Shown piece by piece: positions 17,168-26,108 of a DNA stretch of 64,000 nt. A model generated the notes under the pieces. It was not told the origin of the DNA and did no database searches. It saw only the letters and a program-made list of their open reading frames with translations. Numbering within the stretch: position 1 is the first letter of the stretch; every line of letters starts with the position of its first letter. A program made the position numbers and the translations under genes. Origin of the DNA: Desulfarculales bacterium UBA702 (GTDB lineage: Bacteria > Desulfobacterota > Syntrophobacteria > Syntrophobacterales > Syntrophobacteraceae); assembly GCA_002298165.1 (NCBI GenBank), contig DBMI01000110.1, forward strand, positions 1 through 64,000. The letters are read 5' to 3'.

Positions 17168-18562
17168 TTATCCCATTCGCCCCATTGCGCGGCGCATGCG
17201 CTTCAATACGGTTTCCTTCCCGAGAACATCGATTATTTCAAATAATCCAGGGCTTACAGTTACCCCTGTAAGCGCTACGCGGATGGGTTGGGCTATTTTC
17301 CCGAGCTTCATATTAAGTTCGCCGGTCACCTTCTTAAAAACGGCTTCGAGATTTGCTTCGTTAAAATCGTCCAGATTTTGGAGTTCCGGTAACACTCGCT
17401 CGAAAACATCCCGCATCTCGTGGGTTAAGAACTTTTGCACTGCGGCTTCGTCGTAATCTACTTCATCTATCATGTAAAATCGCATCGCATCAGCCATCTC
17501 GACCAGGGTCCGCGAGCGGGGCTGAAGAGTGCGGATAGCTCCGGCGATGTAGGAATCATCCTTTTCGAGATACCCGCGGGCGGTGAGAAAAGGCTTCAGG
17601 GGGGCTATCAGTTCCTCCGGCTGTTTTTCCTTTATATAGTGGGCATTAAGCCAGAGCAGCTTTTCCATGTTGAAAACGCTGGGTGACTTGCCGACGTGTT
17701 CCAGGGTGAATTCTTCGATCAGCTCGGCTCTGGAAAAGATCTCCTGGTCTCCGTGAGACCACCCCAGGCGCACCAAGTAGTTTACCAGTGCTTCGGGCAG
17801 GAATCCCAGTTCCTTGTACTCCATGACTGAAGTGGCACCGTGGCGTTTGGAAAGAGGGGAACGGTCTTCGCCGTGGATCATCGGTACGTGTCCGAACTCG
17901 GGCATTTTGGCACCCAGCGCCAGGTATATTTGCATCTGCCGGGGAGTGTTGTTTACGTGGTCGTCCCCTCGGATGATGTGGGTGACGTCCATCGTTAAAT
18001 CATCTATTACCACAGCGAAGTTATAGGTGGGGATCCCGTCGCTTCGAACCAGCACCAGGTCGTCAAGTTCCGAGTTGTCGAAAAAAATCGGTCCCTTGAT
18101 CAGGTCTCTCAAAATAGTTTCGCCGCTCTCGGGCGTACGAAAGCGCAGCACACGGTTAGTGCCCGGCCCAAGCCCAAGGTTCCTGCACGTACCCTCGTAT
18201 TTGGGTTTGCGCCCCTGTGCCATCGCGGCTTTCCGGCGGGTCTCGAGTTCCTCGGGGGTGCACTCGCACCAGTATGCGTGGCCTGTGTCGGTGAGCTTCT
18301 TCGCGTATTCGGCGTAGATATCAAGTCTTTTGGTCTGGTAATAGGGACCTTCGTCCCAAGTCAGTCCTAGCCACTCCATTGCATCGAGAATCGCCTTTAC
18401 TGATGCTTCCGTCGACCTCTCGATATCAGTGTCTTCGATCCGGAGGATGAATTTCCCGCCAAGGTGGCGCGCAAAAAGCCAGTTAAAAAGGGCGGTCCTG
18501 GCGCCGCCTATATGCAGGAACCCGGTGGGACTGGGTGGAAATCTGGTTATTACCGGCTCCAT
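17168..18562 (-). CDS. gltX: Glutamyl-tRNA synthetase
   Basis: 464-residue class I synthetase that charges tRNA-Glu in the cytoplasm. The HIGH signature appears as FLHIGGARTALFN and the KMSKS-equivalent as LSKRHG. The zinc-site cysteines region (YWCECTPEE) is partly kept. ATG at 18562 gives MEPVITRFPPSPTG, the family N-terminus, with GAAGGAG upstream; the frame back to 18652 adds an unrelated leader. Length is normal for a discriminating or non-discriminating GluRS; sequence alone does not tell which. Confidence 0.96.
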   Translation of the reverse strand: MEPVITRFPPSPTGFLHIGGARTALFNWLFARHLGGKFILRIEDTDIERSTEASVKAILDAMEWLGLTWDEGPYYQTKRLDIYAEYAKKLTDTGHAYWCECTPEELETRRKAAMAQGRKPKYEGTCRNLGLGPGTNRVLRFRTPESGETILRDLIKGPIFFDNSELDDLVLVRSDGIPTYNFAVVIDDLTMDVTHIIRGDDHVNNTPRQMQIYLALGAKMPEFGHVPMIHGEDRSPLSKRHGATSVMEYKELGFLPEALVNYLVRLGWSHGDQEIFSRAELIEEFTLEHVGKSPSVFNMEKLLWLNAHYIKEKQPEELIAPLKPFLTARGYLEKDDSYIAGAIRTLQPRSRTLVEMADAMRFYMIDEVDYDEAAVQKFLTHEMRDVFERVLPELQNLDDFNEANLEAVFKKVTGELNMKLGKIAQPIRVALTGVTVSPGLFEIIDVLGKETVLKRMRRAMGRMG

Positions 18563-18883
18563 CAAAATGCTCCTTCCCATTCGTGAGGTTATCTCCCACC
18601 CGGGGTCGGCTCCATTGGCACCGGCGCCGGGGCAGGGGAGCACGAATAACACGCGCTCGATGCAATTTCAAGGGTTCCATAATTTCGGGCTGTATCATCC
18701 CAAACAGCCTGTTTAGCTAAAAAATCCATTACGACTAACCGGCGGTTGTTCTACGGATCTTATTTGGGTACAGAGAGGCGGTGGAGAAACATCCGGAGTC
18801 GCTCTTTTCCTGAGGAAAAGTTTGCCCATCCATCCATTTTAGTATAGATTCGCCGAAAAAAATCAAAAATAGAGAGGTAATGC

Positions 18884-19390
18884 ATGTACGGGAAGCTTCG
18901 ATTTCTTGCGATCGTATCTATTGCCGTTTTGCTTTTTTCCTGCCATAGGGGGAGCAGGGATGACATTATTCAGGGACCCTTCGTACCGGCAATTTCGTCG
19001 CCGACAAAAATACAGGTTGTGGATGTATCTAACGACACGCACCAGGTCTTTGACGTCGATGTTATAGGCCTGCTGTGGACCGGGTTGGATGATTCTCTGA
19101 AAAAACGCGGAATGTACTGGACGAAGGACTCCGGTGGAAAGTTATATACGCTTGAAGCCCACGTGGTGCAGTACAAGAAGGGCACGCATCCCGGGCGCTT
19201 GGTTCCCAAATTGGGAGATACTGTCCTTGTCGTCAAGTGTGAACTCAAGGATGGAGACAGGCCGATCGCCTCAATCGAGTCCAGGCGCAAGATCGGTTTT
19301 GGCGACATGCTGCTTTCCAGAGAAGCTTGGCGGGCAGTATTCTCCGAAGTTGCCGAAGACCTGGTAAACCAGGCTACAAGGAAAATCTGA
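18884..19390 (+). CDS. Predicted lipoprotein of unknown function
   Basis: 168 residues. The first 20 form a lipoprotein signal peptide with lipobox LLFSC, so the mature protein would start at Cys 20 and be anchored to a membrane, probably the outer one since the next residue is His rather than Asp. The mature domain is mixed α/β with no motif I recognise; it resembles small DUF4410-like lipoproteins in outline only. AGAGAGG lies upstream of the ATG. It stands alone between gltX (divergent) and yceD. Confidence 0.75.
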   Translation: MYGKLRFLAIVSIAVLLFSCHRGSRDDIIQGPFVPAISSPTKIQVVDVSNDTHQVFDVDVIGLLWTGLDDSLKKRGMYWTKDSGGKLYTLEAHVVQYKKGTHPGRLVPKLGDTVLVVKCELKDGDRPIASIESRRKIGFGDMLLSREAWRAVFSEVAEDLVNQATRKI

Positions 19391-19457
19391 TATTTCGTCA
19401 TAGTGGCCCGGAGTTTATTTTTTGCGGTCCTCACGCCGCCGGATTCCCCTAAACTTC

Positions 19458-19485
19458 TTGACAGCTTTGGTAATATATTTATACT
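19458..19485 (+). promoter_or_regulatory. Predicted σ70 promoter of yceD-rpmF-plsX
   Basis: TTGACA (19458-19463) and TATACT (19480-19485) are separated by 16 bases, a near-consensus housekeeping promoter. The surrounding sequence is AT-rich. Transcription would start about 27 bases before the yceD ATG. Confidence 0.7.
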
Positions 19486-19517
19486 TGATCGTTTAAGTCT
19501 TGTTGGGAAGGTTGGGC

Positions 19518-20078
19518 ATGAGAATCCGTGTCGATGAAATTCCGGAGTCCGGGCGTACCCTGCGCTTTCACTGGGATCAGGAAAAGCTGGCCGAGTTCCT
19601 GCCGCCCGATGATCCCTTCGGCCTGAAGCTCCTGCGCCCGGTAAATGTCACTCTTACCATTAACAGGCTGAGGGAACACATCCAGATTACCGGAAGGATT
19701 GAAGGATCTATTGAGGTTGTTTGCCATCGCTGCCTGAAAGATTTCGGATACCCACTCAAAGAGGATGTCGAAATCTACCTGGTCGAAGAGGACCAGGCTC
19801 CGGAAGAAGAAGAAACAGAACTCGATCTCGAAGAACTCGAATATGAATTCTTTGACGGCGAAATTATAGATATTGACCAACTGGTAGCCGAGCAGATATT
19901 TCTGGCCCTTCCTGTAAAGGTACTCTGTACCGACGATTGTAAGGGAATATGCCCGAGTTGCGGAGCAAACCTGAATGACGAGCCCTGCCGGTGTGAAGTA
20001 AAGAGCAGTGGGTCGCCTTTTGAAAAGCTGGCATCAATCAAGCCGAAGCTGCCGGAATCCAGAGATTCGGATTCATAG
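19518..20078 (+). CDS. yceD: YceD/DUF177 family protein
   Basis: 186 residues. The central CHRCLKDF and later CTDDCKGICPSCG…CRC motifs are the DUF177 signature; the middle is strongly acidic (EEEETELDLEELEYEF). YceD-type proteins are almost always encoded just before rpmF and have been linked to 23S rRNA accumulation and ribosome assembly in plants and bacteria. ATG at 19518 has GGGAAGG upstream; an earlier TTG at 19500 is less likely. First gene of the rpmF-plsX unit, behind a good σ70 promoter. Confidence 0.9.
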   Translation: MRIRVDEIPESGRTLRFHWDQEKLAEFLPPDDPFGLKLLRPVNVTLTINRLREHIQITGRIEGSIEVVCHRCLKDFGYPLKEDVEIYLVEEDQAPEEEETELDLEELEYEFFDGEIIDIDQLVAEQIFLALPVKVLCTDDCKGICPSCGANLNDEPCRCEVKSSGSPFEKLASIKPKLPESRDSDS

Positions 20079-20299
20079 AAGGTTTTGGGCTACTCCCAAG
20101 GCTTGATCGGGCGGTTGCATTTTACGGAACGAGTAAATAAATGGTGGGGCGGTCCTTCCCGTCTCTGGTAAGCACGTGGAAGGCATGCTCGCATTAGTTT
20201 TTCATTTTAATCCTGCAACAGGCAAGTCCCGGCTATTTCATCCGGCGCAAGTGGTCCGCGCGAGGATGGAGTGCCGAAATCGGAATAAGGAGTTGAAAA

Positions 20300-20482
20300 A
20301 TGGGCGTACCGAAAAGAAAAACATCCAAGGCCAGACGCGACAAGCGGCGGGCCAATCATGCGCTGGAAGGTCCCGGTCTTGCTCGCTGCCCCCAGTGCAA
20401 CGAACAACGCCTGCCCCATCGGGCTTGTCCGAATTGCGGTTATTACAAGGACCGCCTCGTTCTTGAACTCGAGGAAGAATAA
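20300..20482 (+). CDS. rpmF: 50S ribosomal protein L32
   Basis: 60-residue L32 with the basic N-terminus MGVPKRKTSKARRDKRRANH and a zinc ribbon CPQCNEQ…CPNCGYY, i.e. the zinc-binding C+ form with all four cysteines. AAGGAG precedes the ATG. It lies between yceD and plsX, the usual order, although the 220-base gap after yceD is longer than usual and shows no other feature. Confidence 0.97.
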   Translation: MGVPKRKTSKARRDKRRANHALEGPGLARCPQCNEQRLPHRACPNCGYYKDRLVLELEEE

Positions 20483-20540
20483 ACGGCCCCGGACGGCTTC
20501 CCTTCAAGGATACCGTTTACCTACACCGAAGGTCGGCTAG

Positions 20541-21629
20541 ATGAGAATTGCGATAGATGCCATGGGCGGGGACCATGCTCCCGATGCCGTGGTTGAAGGA
20601 GCGTTACTGGCTCGATCGCACTGTTCCGCCGATCTGGTGCTCGTTGGAAACGAGATGATTATCGGGGAGGCCCTCTCCCGCCTGGATGCACGGCCCTTGC
20701 CGGAGATCGTCAACGCAACCCAGGCTATAGGGATGGATGAATCCGGTCCGCTTGCAATCCGCAAGAAGCGGGATTCTTCCCTGAATGTTGCGATGCAGAT
20801 GCTTGCGGGAGGTGAAGTCGATGCCGTTGTCAGTGCCGGCAACACCTCGGCCGTAGTCGCATCGGCCAAGCATTTTGTGGGTCTATTTCCAGGTCTAAGG
20901 CGTCCGGCGCTTGCAGTTTCCTTCCCTTTGCGGGAGGGGAATACTCTCCTGCTTGATGCCGGGGCGCACGCCCAGGCCGGGACAGTTCACCTGGCGCAGT
21001 CTGCCGCACTTGCTCACATTTATCTCAAGATCACCCGGGGCATCTCAAATCCGCGCGTAGGTTTACTGAATATCGGCACCGAACCCGGAAAGGGCACATG
21101 GGCGGTGCAGCGTGCTTTCTCGCTGCTCAAGAAGTCCGCCTTGAATTTCATTGGCAACCTCGAACCGGGAGACCTTTTTGCCGGCCGGGCCGATGCGGTG
21201 ATAAGCGAGGGCTTCGTTGGAAACATAGTTTTGAAGACCTACGAAGGGCTTTCGGATAGTCTCATCGCGGCACTGGAGTGCAAGGCAGGCGAAGCGGGGC
21301 ACGAGGTCAGCCGGGAATTATCCGGAGTGCTGCGTAGTTTTCAGGAAAAATTTGACTATCGAGGAGTTGGCGGAGCCCCGCTGCTGGGGGTCAAAAAGCC
21401 GGTGGTGGTAGCCCACGGCGGCTCCGAGAAAAAGGCCGTATGTAATGCAATCCACGGCACCTTGATCTTGGCCCGAGATGAAATCTGCTCCAGAATGGCC
21501 GAAGAACTCGAACAGGATCGCGCTCTGGCCGACTTCAAGTACTTTAATGCCCTTCTCATCCTCGAAAACCTCAAGAAGAAATGGGGCTTTGGGACTGAAG
21601 ACAGAAGACGGATGACGGATGACGGATAG
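20541..21629 (+). CDS. plsX: Phosphate acyltransferase PlsX
   Basis: 362 residues. PlsX makes acyl-phosphate from acyl-ACP for the PlsY branch of phospholipid synthesis. The N-terminal IAIDAMGGDHAPD, the SAGNTSAVVASA loop and the C-terminal GAPLLGVKKPVVVAHGGS are canonical. Family members usually end about 15-25 residues earlier: the last residues (TEDRRRMTDDG) are read into the start of a repetitive GACGGATG tract. This tail is probably dispensable. It is followed by acyl-CoA dehydrogenase rather than fabH. Confidence 0.95.
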   Translation: MRIAIDAMGGDHAPDAVVEGALLARSHCSADLVLVGNEMIIGEALSRLDARPLPEIVNATQAIGMDESGPLAIRKKRDSSLNVAMQMLAGGEVDAVVSAGNTSAVVASAKHFVGLFPGLRRPALAVSFPLREGNTLLLDAGAHAQAGTVHLAQSAALAHIYLKITRGISNPRVGLLNIGTEPGKGTWAVQRAFSLLKKSALNFIGNLEPGDLFAGRADAVISEGFVGNIVLKTYEGLSDSLIAALECKAGEAGHEVSRELSGVLRSFQEKFDYRGVGGAPLLGVKKPVVVAHGGSEKKAVCNAIHGTLILARDEICSRMAEELEQDRALADFKYFNALLILENLKKKWGFGTEDRRRMTDDG

Positions 21630-21644
21630 TGGGTAACGGATGAC

Positions 21645-21692
21645 GGATAACGGATAGGATAACGGATAGGATAACGGATAGGATAACGGATG
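21645..21692. repeat. Four tandem copies of a 12-base repeat
   Basis: GGATAACGGATA occurs four times head to tail (the last with one change), inside a longer degenerate ACGGAT-rich tract of about 21605-21770 that also contains GATATCCGATA inverted pieces. There is no spacer pattern, so it is not a CRISPR array. It sits directly after plsX and encodes part of its tail upstream. Confidence 0.85.
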
Positions 21693-21899
21693 ACGGGTGG
21701 CAGAAGATGGAACTGGGAATAGATGTCTTCCGATATCCGATACCCGATATCCGACACCCGTTTTCGTCTTCCGTCCTCCGTTGATTTATGATAATGGGGG
21801 CAAGCCGACGAAAATTCACCGCCTTTTAATTTAGCACCGTGGCGGATATAGAAATGCGTGGCTGTTGAACAACCAGCCCGAATATCGAAGGAGAATATT

Positions 21900-23069
21900 T
21901 TGGATTATTTTTTGACCGAAGAACAAAAGATGATTCAGGAATTGGCCGCTCAGATAGCGGCTGAGAAAGTTCGGCCAACAAGGGCGAAGCTGGACGAAAA
22001 TGACGAATTCCCGTGGGAGATAATGAAAACCCTTGCCCAGGCCGATCTTTTCGGACTCTACATTCCTGAAGAGTATGGCGGAATGGGAGGCGGTATTTTT
22101 GAGAATTGCCTGGCAGTCGAGCAGTTGGGCGGGGCCTGTATAGGTGTTGCCACAACCTTTGCGGCAAGTGGCCTCGGGGCCTATCCGATCCTGCTTTTCG
22201 GAAGCGAGGACCTGAAACACAAATACCTTCCACAGATCGCAAGCGGAAAGAGGCTTGCGGCTTTCGGGCTTACCGAGCCCGGCGCGGGTAGCGATGTTTC
22301 CGGGATCAAGACTACGGCCGTAAAAGACGGGGACCATTATATCCTGAACGGCTCGAAGCAGTGGATAACGAATGGCGGCGAAGCCGAAATCTATTCGGTT
22401 CTCGCGATAACCGACCGCTCGAAGGGGGCGCGTGGAGCGAGCTTCTTCGTTGTTGAAACGGGAGATCCCGGATTTTCTTTTGGAAAGAAGGAAAAAAAGC
22501 TGGGTATCCGCGCATCGGCAACCCGCGAGCTGATTTTCCAGGACTGCCGCATTCCAAAGGAAAGACTGATCGGCCGGGAGGGAATGGGTTTTATCGTTGC
22601 CATGAAGACTTTCGATAAGTCCCGTCCCGGTATAGCTGCACTTGGCGTGGGCCTTTCCCAGGGTGCGCTCGACCTGGCAGTAGAATATGCCCGAAAACGC
22701 GTGCAGTTCGAAAAACCGATTATCAGTTTTCAGGCGATCCAGCACAAGCTGGCGGATATGGCGACCAAAACCGAAGCCGCCCGCGCACTTGTGTACAGCA
22801 TAGCCCGGTTCATGGATTCCAACCCAAATGATGTCAGCAAGGTTGCGGCAATGTGTAAGATGTATGCTGCCGATGTTGCCATGGAAGTGTCCACTAATGC
22901 CGTGCAGGTGCTCGGAGGCTATGGATACATGCAGGACTACCCGGTCGAAAAGATGATGCGCGATGCCAAGATTCTCCAGATTTACGAAGGTACCAACGAA
23001 ATCCAGCGCAACATCATCGGCCAGGAATTAAATAAAGAATACGGCAGGATGAAGGATACGTTCTTTTAA
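21900..23069 (+). CDS. Acyl-CoA dehydrogenase, CarC/Bcd-like
   Basis: 389 residues, full length. It has the FAD-site segments GLTEPGAGSD and WITNGGEAE, and the catalytic Glu in YEGTNEIQRN, as in short-chain (butyryl-type) dehydrogenases. TTG at 21900 begins LDYFLTEEQKM, the family N-terminus, with GAAGGAGA upstream; the GTG at 21858 only adds a leader. It is followed by etfB and a ferredoxin-fused etfA, the gene order of the caffeyl-CoA reductase CarCDE. The enzyme may therefore work as an acyl-CoA dehydrogenase or, run in reverse with bifurcation, an enoyl-CoA reductase. Substrate is not readable from sequence. Confidence 0.93.
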   Translation: MDYFLTEEQKMIQELAAQIAAEKVRPTRAKLDENDEFPWEIMKTLAQADLFGLYIPEEYGGMGGGIFENCLAVEQLGGACIGVATTFAASGLGAYPILLFGSEDLKHKYLPQIASGKRLAAFGLTEPGAGSDVSGIKTTAVKDGDHYILNGSKQWITNGGEAEIYSVLAITDRSKGARGASFFVVETGDPGFSFGKKEKKLGIRASATRELIFQDCRIPKERLIGREGMGFIVAMKTFDKSRPGIAALGVGLSQGALDLAVEYARKRVQFEKPIISFQAIQHKLADMATKTEAARALVYSIARFMDSNPNDVSKVAAMCKMYAADVAMEVSTNAVQVLGGYGYMQDYPVEKMMRDAKILQIYEGTNEIQRNIIGQELNKEYGRMKDTFF

Positions 23070-23121
23070 ATGATGCACCCGTGGCCGGACCGGACTACGT
23101 GAGTGAGTGAGAAAGAGCAAG

Positions 23122-23913
23122 ATGCATATAGCAGTTTGTATCAAACAGGTTCCGGATACAAGAAACGTCCGGATAGATCCGGACACTCATACCCTTGTCA
23201 GGCAGGGGGTCGAAAGCATAATAAACCCGTTCGACCTTTTCGCGGTTGAAGCGGCGCTCAAGATAAAAGACGAAAACAACGCCAGAGTGACAGTCGTGAC
23301 GATGGGGCCGCCCCAGGCAACCGAGGCGTTGAGAGACACGATGGGGCTGGGTGTTGACGACGCTGTGCTTTTAAGCGACCGTGCTTTTGCCGGCTCCGAT
23401 ACCTGGGCAACATCGACTACGCTGGCCGCCGCCATAAAGAAAATGGGAGACGTTGATCTGATTTTGTGCGGCAAACAGGCAGTAGACGGCGACACTGCGC
23501 AGGTAGGGCCGGAAATGGCCGCACTCCTCGATATTCCTTACGCGACCTTTGTCAAAAAAATCGATCTTGGTGATGGAAACTCTATCAGGGCGATCCGGCA
23601 AACCGACGAAGGTACTGAAATCTGGAAACTCCCCACTCCCGCCCTTCTCACCGTAATAAAAGAGATTGGCGAACCTCGAGTACCCTCGCTGCGGTTCAAA
23701 ATGAGGGCCAAGAAAGCGGAGATTCCGGTCTGGGGCGCGGCGGACCTGGGCCTGGATACCAATTGTGTTGGCCTTTGCGGATCGTTTACGCAGGTGGTTC
23801 GCATCTTCAGTCCTCCGAGAAGAACCGACCGCATCCTGATTGAAGGCAGCGTAGAGGAACAGGCCGAAAGGCTCTTCAATTATATGAAACAATCCAGGGT
23901 ACCGGGAATATGA
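23122..23913 (+). CDS. etfB: Electron transfer flavoprotein β subunit
   Basis: 263 residues. Family motifs are IAVCIKQVPDT, NPFDLFAVEAAL and GKQAVDGDTAQVGPEMA; the DGDTAQVGP form is the one seen in EtfBs of bifurcating or NADH-linked complexes, unlike the DDDxxQ form of mitochondrial EtfB. The ATG at 23122 is chosen as the family start; GTG at 23107 adds five residues. It overlaps etfA by four bases (ATGA), so the subunits are translationally coupled. Confidence 0.94.
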   Translation: MHIAVCIKQVPDTRNVRIDPDTHTLVRQGVESIINPFDLFAVEAALKIKDENNARVTVVTMGPPQATEALRDTMGLGVDDAVLLSDRAFAGSDTWATSTTLAAAIKKMGDVDLILCGKQAVDGDTAQVGPEMAALLDIPYATFVKKIDLGDGNSIRAIRQTDEGTEIWKLPTPALLTVIKEIGEPRVPSLRFKMRAKKAEIPVWGAADLGLDTNCVGLCGSFTQVVRIFSPPRRTDRILIEGSVEEQAERLFNYMKQSRVPGI

Positions 23914-25106
23914 AAGCACTTATCGACAGGAAGAAATGCACGGTTTGCGGGGTATGCTCCGATGCCTGCCCCGTTGGAGCAATAGAGCTCAAAGAAGATC
24001 ACATTGAAATCTCCGACGACTGCACGCTGTGTGGAATTTGCGTTGACACCTGCGAATTTGGGGCTCTATCGCTGCCTGCGGTCGGTACGGGCCCGGCAGC
24101 CGATCTTTCGAGCTACAAGGGCGTGTGGGTCTACGCGGAATGGCGCGATGGCGCGGTCCATAGCGTAAGCCACGAGCTTTTGAGCGCGGGGAGAGTACTG
24201 GCTGACAAAAAGGGCGTAGAACTCGGTGCCGTGTTACTGGGGTCCGGGATAGGCGAGGATACGGCGCGCGAACTGGTTTCCTACGGCGCCGATAGCGTCT
24301 ATGTGGTGGATCGCCCCGAGCTGGCCAAATTTACCGACGAGATATACTCGAATGCCCTGATCGAGCTGATAAAGCAAAAGCGGCCCGAAATTCTTCTCGC
24401 CGGCGCGACAAGCATGGGACGCTCATTCGTTCCGAGAGTTGCGGCATCTCTTCAAACCGGCCTTACAGCCGATTGCACCGAGCTTGATATCAGCTCCGAA
24501 GGCCTTCTTTTGCAAACGCGCCCCGCTTTTGGGGGGAACATCATGGCGACCATAATCTGCCCTAACCGCCGGCCCCAGATGGCTACGGTGCGGCCGAAGG
24601 TGATGAGACCTGCAAAGCGCGAGGGGCATGAGGGCAGGGTTGAGCGCGTCGAGTTGCCGGCTGACTGCTTCCAAGGAAGAGTCGAGGTACTCGAAGTAAT
24701 ACCCGAAACAGACCAGACCGGGCGGCTTACCGAAGCCGACGTGATTGTCACCGGAGGGCGCGGGCTTCGCAAGGCGGAGAACTTTTCGATGATCGAAGAG
24801 CTTGCGAATCTGGTCAATGGTGCGGTGGGAGCATCGCGCGGAGCGGTCGAGGAAGGTTGGATTGCGCCGTCGCACCAAGTCGGTCAGACCGGCCGTACTG
24901 TTGCACCGGCGCTCTATATGGCGGTGGGGGTTTCCGGGGCGATTCAGCACCTTGTCGGAATGCAGGGATCCAAAACTATAATAGCGGTTAACAAGGACCC
25001 TCACGCACCGATCTTCGATGTGGCAACATACGGGGTGGTTGCGGATCTTTTCGATTTTGTGCCGGCACTCATAAAATGCATCCGTCGCGAGCGCGGCCAG
25101 TTATAA
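23910..25106 (+). CDS. etfA: Ferredoxin-fused electron transfer flavoprotein α subunit
   Basis: 398 residues, longer than plain EtfA (about 320). The first 60 form a 2[4Fe-4S] ferredoxin domain (CTVCGVCSDAC and CTLCGICVDTC). The EtfA domain follows, with the C-terminal FAD site GRTVAPALYMAVGVSGAIQH and VNKDPHAPIFD. The same fusion is found in CarE of Acetobacterium woodii, where it offers an extra electron route in a bifurcating acyl-CoA reductase complex. Here order acd-etfB-etfA matches carC-carD-carE. Bifurcation itself is inferred. Confidence 0.94.
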   Translation: MKALIDRKKCTVCGVCSDACPVGAIELKEDHIEISDDCTLCGICVDTCEFGALSLPAVGTGPAADLSSYKGVWVYAEWRDGAVHSVSHELLSAGRVLADKKGVELGAVLLGSGIGEDTARELVSYGADSVYVVDRPELAKFTDEIYSNALIELIKQKRPEILLAGATSMGRSFVPRVAASLQTGLTADCTELDISSEGLLLQTRPAFGGNIMATIICPNRRPQMATVRPKVMRPAKREGHEGRVERVELPADCFQGRVEVLEVIPETDQTGRLTEADVIVTGGRGLRKAENFSMIEELANLVNGAVGASRGAVEEGWIAPSHQVGQTGRTVAPALYMAVGVSGAIQHLVGMQGSKTIIAVNKDPHAPIFDVATYGVVADLFDFVPALIKCIRRERGQL

Positions 25107-25200
25107 ACAGGATGCCGAATCTTCGAAATCCAAGGGATTAAGAGATTGGACTACTCTACTCTTTAGTTCAGGTTTGAAAAAATTCTTTCATGAGGTGGAA

Positions 25201-25944
25201 ATGGCTGCTGGACGAGTAATCGTGGTGACGGGGGCCAGCCGCGGGATCGGTCGCGCGGCAGCGGTAGGGCTGGCTGAGCCTGGGAATCAAATCATTGTGA
25301 ACTATAACGCCAGTCCCGGTGCCGCACAGGAAACTGCGGAACTGGTTGGGCAAAATGGTGCGACACCGTATCTGCTCCAGTTCGATATCGCCGACCCTGA
25401 TTCTGTAAAAAATGCTTTCAAGCATATTATCGATAAATTCGAACGCGTAGACGTTCTGGTAAACAACGCGGGAATTTCTCGCGACAACCTGCTTGCAATC
25501 ATGAAGGCCTCGGAATGGGACGAGGTCATGAACACCAACCTCAAAGGGGCTTTTCTTTGTTCGCAGGCGGTGGTAAAACCCATGATGCGCCAGCGCTACG
25601 GGCGGATTGTCAACATCACATCGGTTGTCGGAGTAATCGGCAATGCGGGCCAGTGTAATTATTCGGCCGCAAAGGCCGGTGTAATAGGCCTTACCCGTTC
25701 ACTCGCGCGCGAAATTGTCTCGCGAAACATCACTGTCAATGCGGTAGCCCCCGGATTCATTGAAACGGATATGACGCGCTCGCTTCCGCAAAAAGCGCGT
25801 GAGATGCTGCTGACACAGATTCCAGCCGGGAGGTACGGTAGCCCTGAAGACGTTGCGGCGGCAGTGGCCTTTCTTGCATCCGAGAGTGCCGGCTATATAA
25901 CCGGTCAGGTGATCCACGTAAACGGTGGAATGTATATGGGTTGA
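25201..25944 (+). CDS. fabG: 3-oxoacyl-ACP reductase FabG-like SDR
   Basis: 247-residue short-chain dehydrogenase, the exact FabG length. NADPH motif VTGASRGIGR, NNAG, the catalytic Ser-Tyr-Lys in NITSVVGVIG…YSAAKAG, and C-terminal GQVIHVNGGMYMG are present. ATG at 25201 with GAGGTGG upstream is preferred over the TTG at 25174. It lies between etfA and fabF, so it may reduce 3-oxoacyl-ACP in fatty acid synthesis or, given the acd-etf genes, acetoacetyl-CoA-type substrates. Confidence 0.9.
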   Translation: MAAGRVIVVTGASRGIGRAAAVGLAEPGNQIIVNYNASPGAAQETAELVGQNGATPYLLQFDIADPDSVKNAFKHIIDKFERVDVLVNNAGISRDNLLAIMKASEWDEVMNTNLKGAFLCSQAVVKPMMRQRYGRIVNITSVVGVIGNAGQCNYSAAKAGVIGLTRSLAREIVSRNITVNAVAPGFIETDMTRSLPQKAREMLLTQIPAGRYGSPEDVAAAVAFLASESAGYITGQVIHVNGGMYMG

Positions 25945-25950
25945 CGGGCA

Positions 25951-26064
25951 GGCAGGCTGGAAAGCCTGCCCCCACATATCCTGCATGTATCAGATAAAGT
26001 TGAATCCCGGGGGGTAATGATCTCGGGCATTGAGCCCCGCGTGGGGCAGGCTTTCCAGCCTGCC
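25951..26064. repeat. Palindromic element between fabG and fabF
   Basis: Arms GGCAGGCTGGAAAGCCTGCC plus CCCAC (25951-25975) and its inverse (26041-26064) flank 65 bases, with one extra C as the only difference. Each arm is itself palindromic. It fills nearly all of the gap where acpP is commonly found. It could fold as a strong hairpin between the two genes. Confidence 0.8.
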
Positions 26065-26108
26065 GCTGGTGCTGGGCGGATCTTGGCTTAGAGCGTATTG
26101 GAGAGTGA

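Noticed and set aside
21605..21770. Possible CRISPR array
   Set aside because: Units are 12 bases with no spacers and no cas genes in the window; it is a simple tandem repeat.
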